Below, piece after piece: positions 54,991-64,000 of a stretch of 64,000 nt of DNA. Source of the DNA: Cavia porcellus (taxonomy: Eukaryota; Chordata; Mammalia; Rodentia; Caviidae); the NCBI RefSeq assembly GCF_034190915.1, contig NW_026947491.1:26228101-26292100 (forward strand), read 5' to 3'. Below the pieces are notes generated by a model that worked only from the letters and a program-made list of their open reading frames with translations, was not told where the DNA came from and searched no databases. The first letter of the stretch is position 1. Every line of letters starts with the position of its first letter. A program made the translations under genes and the position numbers.

Positions 54991-55369
54991 AGGTGGATGG
55001 TTACACAATATCCAATCCTCAGGAGAGTATGAGATCCTTGCTATAAGGGGTTGGGGGACCACTGGGCTTGTGGCCACACTAGATTGGACTGAGAGGGATT
55101 TGGGTTGGCCTGGACCACTCTGGGGGGCCTTCTTTCCATCAGGGAAGCTTTGCGGCCAGAAGGGGGAGCTTGAGGAGGCTTTACACCTACCTGAGAGGAG
55201 CCTGGCAACCTTCTTTTAATCTAGGGGGCCTTGCTGCCCAAAGAGGGAGCTACTCTACCAGAGGAGTCCCAGGAGGCTAGGACATAGGAGGCAATTTTCA
55301 ATGCAACCAAGGGGAAGCTATAGAACAACACTTGAAACACAAAAATATAGGAAAGTGACAAAACGAAAC

Positions 55370-56523
55370 ATGAAAATGCAATCTCAAACCTCCAGCCCAT
55401 CCCAAGAAAACCTAAGAGCCATGTACATAGAAGAAAATACATGCCATATGCCTGAAATATCTAATATAAGAGTAACTGAAATAAAGAAACAGCTCCGTTG
55501 GGGCTGGGGATTTAGCTGAGCGGCATAAGTGCCTGCCTTACAAGCAAGCAGTCATGAGTTCGATCCCCGGTACCGAAAAAAATGAAAAAGACAAAAAAAA
55601 AAAAAAAGAAAGAAAGAAAGAAACAACTCCGTGAAGCTTTAAAGGAATTCAAACTAGAAATAATCTCCCAGGTAAAAGAAGAAATGATAAAAGAAATGAA
55701 GGAGATGCTGAACATATAAAGGAGACATAGTTAAAAAATTGGAGGAACTAAACAAAAAGGTAGAATCCCTGGATGAACAATATAAGAAATAAACAGAATA
55801 CATAAAGCAGATGCAAAGAGATACACAGGAAATCAAAAATTCCATTGAAAGTTGTCAAAACCGCCTCAATGAAAGTGAAGATAGAATTTCAGACCTTGAA
55901 GACAAGATTGCAGCCAGTGAACAGGAAAGGAAAGATCTTTTAAAAAAACAAGGAATCAGGAAATAACAATTCAACAACTGCAAGATGATGCAAAGAAAAA
56001 CAACATAAGATTGATAGGGATAAATGTAAAGGAAGGGGACAACATAAAGGATTACAGGAGAATATTTAGAGAAGTAATAGCTAAAAATTTCCCAAACATG
56101 AGATCGGAAACTGACATCACCATCATTGAAGCATACAGAACTCCAAATAGTCATAACCAAAATAAAATTACACCCAGAAGTATATCAATCACCATCCCAG
56201 AAATTGAACAAAAGAATAGAATATTAAAAACTGTCAGAGAGAAAAGACAAATTACCTATAAAGGAAAACCTATCAGAATCTCAGCAGACTTCTCATCACA
56301 AACAATAAAGTAAAGAAGAGCATGGAGTGAAGTATTTCAGATACTAAAGGAAAATGATTTCCAACCTGGGCTGATGTACCATGCAAAATTGTCCTTCAAA
56401 ATTGATGGAGAAATAAGATACTTCCATGACAAAGAACAGCTGAAGAACATCATGATCACCAAGCCAACCATGCAAAGAATACTGAAAGACAGTTTAGATA
56501 CACTTAGAAAAAAAAAACACTAA
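55370..56523 (+). pseudogene. LINE-1 ORF1, interrupted by a SINE
   Basis: The ATG at 55,370 opens MKMQSQTSSPSQENL. A coiled-coil region (KEFKLEIISQVKEEM, then frame-shifted heptads) is followed by the RRM/C-terminal domain 56,011-56,313 (EAYRTPNSHNQNKITPRSI, KGKPIRISADFSSQT). It continues past an in-frame TAA at 56,311 to the natural end TAA at 56,521-56,523, 30 bp before ORF2. The ID SINE at 55,500 inserts an early stop. Other stops lie at 55,718 and in the following 200 bp. Confidence 0.8.
55500..55616 (+). repeat. ID-type SINE inside LINE-1 ORF1
   Basis: The TSD AAAGAAACAGCTCCGT (55,483-55,498) recurs as AAAGAAACAACTCCGT (55,617-55,632). GGGGCTGGGGATTTAGCTG (A-box region), AGCGGCATAAGTGCCTGCC and the B-box GAGTTCGATCC precede GGTACCG and an A/GAAA-rich tail. 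Same lineage-specific head as the copy at 43.5 kb. Confidence 0.92.
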
Positions 56524-56553
56524 ACAAAGCAGACAATTGAACCGAACAGCAAG

Positions 56554-59500
56554 ATGCAACAGCAGAAAGATAACATGTCATCAATAAACCAGCATTTAAC
56601 AGTTATAACCATTCATGTAAATGGTCTCAATACACCACTTAAAAGAAACAGACTGGCAGAATGGATCAAGAAACAAAATCCAACCATATGCTGTCTACAA
56701 GAAACCCATCTAAACCAAGAGGATACTCACAGACTGAAAGTCAAAGGATGGAAAACAGTACTTCATGCAACAGGAACCCCCCAAAAAATGGGGGTGGCTA
56801 TTTTGTTTGCAGACAAGGTGAACTTCAAACCAATAATGATCTGAAGAGATAAAGAAAGTCATTACATTCTGGTTAGGGGAAAACTTCAAGAAGAAGAGAT
56901 AGCTATCTTAAATACATATGCAACAAATTCCAGAGCACCTAGTTATACAACACAAGTATTAAAAGAAATGAAAAACCAAATTATCAGTTACACAATTCTA
57001 ACAGGAGATCTTAATACACTATTGACTCCAAGAGACAGATCAACCAGACAAAAAATCAGCAAAGAAATAACAGCACTGAATCACACCTGTGAACAAATGG
57101 ACTTGATAGACATATACAGAGTGTTCCATCCAACAACAACAGAATGCACATTCTTCTCAGCAGTACATGGGTCATTCTCTAAAATAGACCATATGTTAAC
57201 TCACAGAACATATTTAAATAAATGCAAAAGAGTTGAAATTATCCCTTGCATGTTATCGGATCATAGCACTATGAAATTAGAAATTATGATAAAAAATACT
57301 ACAAAAATTGCACAAATACATGGAAATTGAATAACACACCCTTGAGTAATCAGTAGGTCACAGAGGAAATTAAAGGAGAAATTAAACAATGCCTTCAAGC
57401 AAATGAAAACAAAAATACAACTTACCGGAATCTGTGGGATGCAATGAAAGCAGCCTCAGAGGAAAATTTATTGCACTGAGTTCCCACATCAGGAAAACAA
57501 AACAAGTACAAATAAATAACCAGAAGTTACACCTCAAACATCTAGAAAAAGAAGAGCAAGTCAAGCCCAAAGCCAAAAGAAGAGAGGAAATTATAAAAGA
57601 GCAGAAATCAATACAATAGACACTAAGAAAACAATTCAAAGAATCAATAAATCAAAGAGTTGGGTTTTTGAAACAATAAATAAAATAAATAAGCCACTAG
57701 CCGATCCTATTTAAAAAAGGAAAGAAAAAGCTCAAATTCATGCAATAAGGAATTTAAAAGGTTAAATCACTACAGAGTCTATAGAAATACAGAACATCAT
57801 CAACACCTATTTCAAAAACCTCTACTCTCAAAGGTTTGATAACACAGAAGAAATAGACAGATTCCTACAAGCATATGAAGTAGCAAAGCTAGGTAAAGAG
57901 GATGTAAAACTGCTGAATAACCCAATTTCTATCAATGAAATTGAAAATGTAATTAAGTCCTTACCTACAAAGAAGAGCCCAGGCCCCGACAGATTCACTG
58001 CAGAATTCTACAAGAAATACAAAGAAGATCAAATGCCAACACTCCTCAAACTCTTCAGTGAAATCAAAAGGGAAGCAATCCTTCCAAAGTCATTCTAGGA
58101 AGCAAATATTACTCTAGTACCAAAACCTGAGAAAGACCCAAATAAAAAGGAGAACTACAGGCCAATCTCCTTAATGAACACAGATGCAAAAATCCTCAAT
58201 AGAATATTGGCAAATAGGATGCAGCAAGTCATCAAAAAGATTATACACCATGACCAAGTGGGATTCATCCCAGGCATACAGGGAAGGTTCAACATACGTA
58301 AACCAATAAATGTCATCCACCATATCAATAAAGCCAAAAGTAATAATCACATGATCATTTCTATAGATGCAGAAAAAGCCTTCAATAAGGTCCAACATTC
58401 ATTCATGATAAGAACTTTACAGAAAATTGGAATAGATGGTCTTTACCTCAATATGATAAAGGCCATCTATGACTCACCAATAGCCCGTATCATACTGAAT
58501 GGCCAAAAATTGAAAGTCTTTACTTTAAAATCAGGCACAAGACAAGGATGTTCTTTATCACCACTCCTATTTAATGTAGTACTGGAAGTACTAGGCAGAG
58601 CAATTAGACAAGAGAGAGAAATAAAAGGGGTAAAGACAGGAAAAGAAGAAGTTAAATTATCACTGTTTGCAGATGACATGATACTCTACATAGAAGACCC
58701 CCTAAACTCCATTGAAAGACTCTTAAACATAATAAATAAATTCAGTAATATCACTGGATGCAAAATCAATACTCAGAAATCAATAGCATTCCTATACACT
58801 AACAACAAAAACACAGAAAGAGATATAAGAGAACCACACTCTTCACACTAGCACCCCAAAAAAAGGAAATATTTAGGAATTACTCTTACGAAAGAAGTGA
58901 AAGACCTATACAGGGAAAATTATAATACACTGAAAAAGAAATAGAAGATGATCTCAGAAAATGGAAAGACATCCCTTGCTCATGGATAGGAAGAACAAAC
59001 ATTGTGAAAATGGCCATTCTCCCAAAACTGTTATACAGATTCAATGCAATGCAAATAAACATACCATCAACATACCTTATAGATCTAGAGAAATCACTCC
59101 TAAAATTCATCTGGAACCAGAAGAGACCTAGAATCGCAAAGGCAATTCTAAGCAGCAAAGGGAAGGCAGAGGGCATCACAATCCCTGACTTGAAGTTATA
59201 CTACAAAGCAACAGTAGTAAAATCAACATGGTATTGGAATCAAAACAGAGCTGAAAATAAATGGAATAGATTAGAAGATACAACCACAACTACAAATACA
59301 CTCAACCACCTTATCTTTGATAAAGGAGCCAAGCAGGTTCACTGGAAGAATGACAGTCTTTTTATAAATTGTGTTGGAAAAACTGGCTCTCCATTTGCCG
59401 AAACTAAAGCTAGACCCATGTCTATCACCATGTACTAAACTAAAATCTAAATGGGTCAAAGATACGAATATTAGAACAGAAACACTAAATCTATTGGAAG

Positions 59501-60285
59501 ACAAATTGGGTAGAAACCTTGAATACATAGGGGTAGGTAGAGAATTCATGAACGAGACTCAAACCGCATGGGAAATAATTGGGAATCAATAACTGGGACC
59601 ACCTCTTATTAAAAAGTTTCTGCATGTCAAAAGAAATGTCGAGCATAGTGAAAAGAAAACTCACAAACTGGGAAAAGATCTTAGTGAACTCCCTCTCAGA
59701 CAAGGGACTTTTGTCTAAAACATTTAAAGAATTTAAAAAACTCAGATGCCCAAAATTCAAAGATCCAATCCAAAAATGGGCATCTGAGATGAATACGCAC
59801 TTCTCAGATGAAGAAATACAAATGGCAAATAAATACATGAAAAAATGTTCATCATCATTGGTCATTAGAGAAATGCAAATTAAAACCACACTGAGATTCC
59901 ATCTCACTCCAGAAAAATGGCCAGGATCAAGAAAACCACCAACAACAAATGCTGGAGAGACTGTGGGGAAAAAGGAACTCTCCTACACTGTTGGTGGGAG
60001 TGTAGACTGGTGCAGCCTTTGTGGAAGTCAGTTTGGAGATTTCTCAAAAAGCTGGGATTGGAAGTCCCATTTGTTGCAGCTATTCCACTTCTAGGCATAT
60101 TCCCAGAAGAACTGAAAGCATCATACCACAGTGATATATGTGCACCTATGTTTATAGCAGCACAATTTGTAATCGCCAGATCTTGGAAACAACCCAAGTG
60201 TCCATCAACTGAGGAATGGATAAAAAAAGTAGTGGTATTTCTATACAATGGAGTATTACTCACCTATAAAGAAGGATCACATTGA
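56554..60285 (+). pseudogene. LINE-1 ORF2 (endonuclease-reverse transcriptase), inactivated
   Basis: ORF2p nicks the target and copies L1 RNA. Endonuclease motifs: VNGLN, LQETHL, GDLNTLL, KIDHMLTHR and LSDHS, in order (56,560-57,330). [61 protein letters not shown] and the catalytic FADDM at 58,666-58,680. C-terminal zinc knuckle [18 protein letters not shown] (CX3CX7HX4C) near 59,952-60,005. In-frame stops near 56,842, 57,328 and 58,096; frameshifts at about 58,850-59,000, 59,570 and 59,900. Length (~1,240 codons) is close to the family norm. Confidence 0.9.
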
Positions 60286-60299
60286 GATATTTATCAATA

Positions 60300-61806
60300 A
60301 ATGGGTGCAGCTTGAGACCATACTCATAAGTGAAATAAATCAATCTTGCATGTGTCAATACCAAATAGTTTCCCTAATATAAGAAATTATTCAAATATAT
60401 AAAAGTATGTGGTAATCATGATTCCCCATTATGTGGCCTTGAAGCCTTATAAAGTTTTCACTTACTAATTGGAATGGCTTTATTGTGAGCTGCTTGATAT
60501 TGTGGCCTGCGATGAAATGAACAGCTATTTTGAAGAAAATAAGTCATCATAATAGCTCTTGCTGATTTACTATCATCTTGTTTTGAAGCCCCACCAAACT
60601 ATGGCTCTTCTGTCTCCATAGATTTTATCATGATGTATCTTGCTAGATTTTATTATATGTGATAGTATAAACAAAAATTGTTATAGGCAAAAAGATAATA
60701 CAGAAACCATTGTTCATTTTCTGTTAGCTGATTCTAAATACCCTACAATGCTTTCATCCACTTGAATGGTTTTACACTGACTTGATATGTTTGATGCTAT
60801 AGTATATGAAGTTATATTCAAATATTTCAAGGAAAAAGACACTGGTAACTACTATTAAGTCGGGGTATTTTCTGGTGAAGCACTAGGTTGCTGAAACTGT
60901 CATGCTTTGACCTGCATTGTTATGTTTTTATGTCCTCTTTTATCTCAATCTCTCCCTTATTCATTAAAAAATTATTTAGCTATTTTTTATGATTTTTTTA
61001 ACTAAGGGGAAAAATTTGAAAAATTAGCAGGATATATTATAGTAACTTTTTTGATTTCCTATTACCTTGATTTGAAGTCCTGTAATACTCCCACTATCTT
61101 GTTTTGACTGATTAGACTCTCTTCCATTCTGTATGATAATATCAAGTTTGAGGGTATAGGCAACTACTTAGAAGGCAATAAGATTCACTATGATGCACAT
61201 TCTGCTTTGACTATTATCTTCTTTTGAAGTCCTGTAATGTTTACAATGTTTAGGTTTTATTGGTCTTGTTCTCTACTGTTTTGTTCAACTTTATAATACC
61301 TAATGAGATAGACAATTCTTTTTAAGGAAGCAAGAGGCATTATGGTAACCATTGTTGATCACCTTATACTCTGTTTTCACATCATGTGCTATGTCTATCC
61401 TTGGTTTTGACTGACAGCTTTGTTTTGCCATATTTGACTTCATCCTCTTCCCAAAAAAAGTAATAAGAACGATGGAATAATAAAACCCCAAATGTGTAAG
61501 TTTTCTTGTAAATAAGAGAGGGAAAAATGTGCTCTAAAGGGTACAACTGCAAGTGTGTTTAGGGGTGCTAAATAGATGACCATATTAATGTTTTTGGTTG
61601 GATCATTGAACACAACTGTCTGCAGTCTCACTGTTTGAATGTCCACTTTGTATGCTTTGATCCTGTGACCTGAGCAACTATCTCTAAGATGATAATGTGT
61701 AATCTGTTAATTGGTGATTTCTTTCTGTTTTTTTTTTTTTTTTTTTTTGTAGTTCTGTATTACTTGTACCCTTACACTGTTTGTTTTTTCTCTTTTTCCT
61801 TTTAAA
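60300..61806 (+). mobile_element. LINE-1 3'UTR, first copy (modular, ~1.5 kb)
   Basis: Much longer than the few hundred bp usual for rodent L1. Degenerate modules of about 140-150 bp begin near 60,520, 60,660, 60,800, 61,152 and 61,301. Each has a TTTGAAG(A/G)-AAC/TAAG block, a TTATGGTAACCATTG-type block, then CTATTATCTTGTTTTGAAG. It ends with a T-rich stretch and AAATAAATAAAAAAAG. Confidence 0.8.
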
Positions 61807-63366
61807 TAAATAAAAAAAGTTGTGGTATTTTTATACAATGGAGTACTACTCAGCTATAAGAAGGATTACATTGAGATAATTATAAATAGATGGGCACAGC
61901 TTGAGACCACACTCATAAGTGAAATAAATCAAACTCACATGTATAAATATCAAATAGTTTTCCTAGTGTAAGAAATGATAAGAATACATAAAAGTATGTG
62001 GTGATCATGATTCCCCATTATATTGCTTTGAAGCCTTATAATGTTTTCACTCATTAATTGAAATGGTTTTATTTTGGGTTGTTTGATTTTATTGTCTGTG
62101 ATAGTATGAACAACTATTTTGAAGAAAACAAGACATCATAATAGCTAGTGCTTTTTTAATATCATCTTCTTTTGAAGTCTTACTAAGCTGTTGTTCTTCT
62201 GTCTCCATTGGTTTTATCATGTTTTTTCTTATTGGATTTTATTATATGTGATAGTATAAACATTTTTTATAGGCAAAGAGATAATATAGAAACCATTGCT
62301 CATTTTCTGTTAGTTGGTTCTAAATTCCCTGTAATACTTTCATTCTCTTGAATGGTTTCACACTGTCTTCATATGTTTGATGCTACAGTATACAAAATAA
62401 TACTCAAATATTTTAAGGAAAGAGACACTATAGTAACTATTATTATGTCAAGGTATCTGGTGGTGAAACCCTATGTTGCTTAAATTGTTCTGTTCTGACC
62501 TGTCTTGTTATGCTCTCTTTTATCTCAATCTCCTCTTTTTTAAAAAAATATTTTTTATTATTTTTAAATTAAGGAAAAATAAGTTAAAAATAGCAGGATA
62601 TATTATAGTAACTTTTTTGTTTTTCTATTAAACTAATTTGAACCCTTTATTGCTCTCACCATTTTGTATTGACTGATTTTGCTCTATTCTGTTTTGTTTG
62701 ATAGTATCAAGTTTGAGGGTATAGGCAACTACTTTGAAGGCAATAAGACTCACTATGATGCCCATTCTGTTTAACTATTATCTTCTTTTGAAGTCCTGTA
62801 TGGTCTCCAATGTTTAGGTTTTATTGGTTTTGTTCTGTACTGTTTTATTCAATTTTATTATACCTGATTATGTAGGCAATTCCTTTTAAGGTAGCAAGAG
62901 GCATTATTGTAACCATTGCCGATCACCTGGTATTCTGTTTTCACATCATGTACTATGTCCAACCTTTTGTTTTGACTGACTCTATTTTGTTTTGTCACAT
63001 TTGGTTTTATTCTCTTCAAAAAAAGTAATAAGAACTGTGGGAGTAATAAAACCCAAAATGTGTAATTGTTATTGTAAAAAATAGGAAAAGAAAGTGCTCT
63101 AAAGGATATAACTGCATGTATATTTAAGTGTGTAAGATAGAAAACCATATTACTGAGTTTTGTTGGATCATTGAACACAACTGTTTGCAGTCTCACTATT
63201 TGAATGTCCACTTTGTATGCTTTAATTTTGTACCTTGAACAACTATTTCTAAGATGACAATATGTAATCTGTTAACTAGTGATTTCTTACTGTTTTTTTG
63301 AAATTCTGTATTTCTTGTACCCTTTTACTGTTTTGTTTTGTTTCTCTTTAAATAAAAAATTTTAAA
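61807..63366 (+). mobile_element. Second copy of LINE-1 ORF2 end plus 3'UTR
   Basis: Restarts at AAAAAAAGTTGTGGTATTTTT, the same ORF2 point as 60,222-60,240, and repeats the whole 3' end in direct order (1.56 kb). By eye it differs from the first copy by many scattered substitutions. It ends CTCTTTAAATAAAAAATTT just before the TSD at 63,367. Either a tandem 3' end present at integration, or a truncated LINE-1 inserted at the A-rich junction. Confidence 0.8.
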
Positions 63367-63429
63367 AATTATTAATGTACAGTCAAAAATACATTATAAT
63401 ATTTGATTAAATATAAAATATACACCTCT

Positions 63430-63775
63430 TAAACTGGCTATAGCTGTATCCTTGTCTATTTTGGATGCTAAAACAAAATACCCACAGACCAGGCAGTTTA
63501 GAAACAGCAGAAATTCATTTCTTACAGATCTTGAGTCTGAGAAGCCCAAGCTCAGGGTGTTCCCTCATTCAGTGCCTGGCAGGATTCACTTTTGCAAACA
63601 ACATCTTGCTGTTGAGAGTGGAAGGGACAAGGCAGCTCTCTGGACCCTTTTTTATAAGGGTATGTGTACCATTCTTGTGGGCCCCGCCCTCAAGATCCTA
63701 ACACTTCCTAAAAACCTGAGAAGTTAGGTCTTGACGCGTGAATTTTGGAGAATGTAACATTCAGACCTTAGACTA
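63430..63775 (+). repeat. Old mammalian interspersed repeat, family not assigned
   Basis: ACCAGGCAGTTTAGAAACAGC, AGAAATTCATTTCTTACAG, a GAGAAGCCCAAGCTCAGG block, GGGCCCCGCCCTCAAGATCC and GTGAATTTTGGAGAATG follow a familiar old repeat ('cacagactgggtggcttaaacaacagaaatttatttctcacag...gaattttgggg.gacac'). I do not name the family. Confidence 0.5.
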
Positions 63776-64000
63776 TTTTGAGCATTTTGAGAGGGTTGTT
63801 CTGTGATGGGGAGAGTATATATTTTTGTATCTCAGATCACTATTATTTATTGCTAGAAGGAGAAAACATGAAGTATCAACTTCAATTCTATTTTTGTCTT
63901 TATAGATTGCTCACATGTACTAGTGAAAACGGAAAGGGGATTGTCACAGTAGTGACTCCATTCTTTGAACTGTTTCCATGTTATCCACTGAAACTTCTAA

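Larger units (their letters stand above)
54602..63366 (+). mobile_element. LINE-1 with monomeric 5'UTR, ORF1, ORF2 and doubled 3' end
   Basis: 8.8 kb between 16-bp repeats with one mismatch (AATTATTAATGCACAG at 54,586-54,601; AATTATTAATGTACAG at 63,367-63,382). Order: about four 92-bp 5'UTR monomers, a non-monomeric leader, ORF1 (55,370-56,523, split by an ID SINE), ORF2 (56,554-60,285), a ~1.5-kb 3'UTR to 61,806, then a second copy of the ORF2 end plus 3'UTR (61,807-63,366). Stops and frameshifts in both ORFs make it inactive. It is the reference for the other LINE pieces here. Confidence 0.9.

Noticed and set aside
54735..55046. 103-codon plus-strand frame as a host gene
   Set aside because: It spans the LINE-1 5'UTR monomers and leader; repeat periodicity and position explain it.
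55500..55580. Functional tRNA gene
   Set aside because: It has A- and B-box-like text but no cloverleaf acceptor pairing, carries an A-rich tail and TSDs, and so is a tRNA-derived SINE.
60300..63366. CRISPR-like or satellite array
   Set aside because: The recurring units are degenerate, unequal in length and bounded by LINE-1 ORF2 and A-tails; they are LINE-1 3'UTR modules.

Overview
The window reads as repeat-rich, AT-rich nuclear DNA of a rodent. B1-type 7SL-derived SINEs, tRNA-derived ID-type SINEs, ORR1/MT-like MaLR LTRs, MIR and L2 relics and several LINE-1 families occur together. The youngest ID copies (about 22.9, 43.5 and 55.5 kb) have a tRNA-like head that I do not recognise as the mouse, rat or squirrel form, so a non-muroid rodent is my guess; the species is not determined. 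I find no host protein-coding gene, rRNA, tRNA gene, CRISPR array or bacterial feature. The long reading frames are fragments of retrotransposons, simple repeats, or chance. The region is intergenic or deep intronic.

Layout. 0-1 kb: two LINE-1 3' ends in opposite orientations. 1-20.7 kb: mostly old unique DNA with scattered MaLR LTRs, B1, MIR, a small hAT element, a mariner relic, a MaLR LTR with internal sequence (11.8-13.2 kb), an exon-like frame near 17.5 kb, and a composite non-coding retroelement (17.6-18.4 kb). 20.7-25.3 kb: an old LINE-1 interrupted by an ID SINE and by a second copy of the composite element, which has a perfect 14-bp target-site duplication (TSD). 25.7-28.8 kb: a LINE-1 derivative with a promoter-like 5' end, ORF1 and a long 3'UTR but no ORF2, inside a MIR with a 14-bp TSD. 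29-32 kb: a MaLR element with both LTRs and an antisense LTR nested inside. 33-47 kb: ERV LTRs, a CT tract in an MLT1-type LTR, an ERVL pol relic (41.2-43.8 kb) with a young ID SINE, and old unique DNA. 48.8-49.5 kb: a MaLR LTR interrupted by the hAT element. 50.4-54.1 kb: a second ORF2-less LINE-1 derivative with an 11-bp TSD. 54.6-63.4 kb: a LINE-1 with 92-bp 5'UTR monomers, both ORFs and two successive copies of its ~1.6-kb 3' end, all between one 16-bp TSD pair.

How the parts relate. One 3'UTR, built of degenerate ~140-150 bp modules, is shared by the autonomous LINE-1, the two ORF1-only (HAL1-like) elements and the composite element without ORFs. This suggests a three-tier family in which the non-autonomous members use the LINE-1 reverse transcriptase through a common 3' end. 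That is the most interesting system here. All copies in view are decayed by stops and frameshifts.
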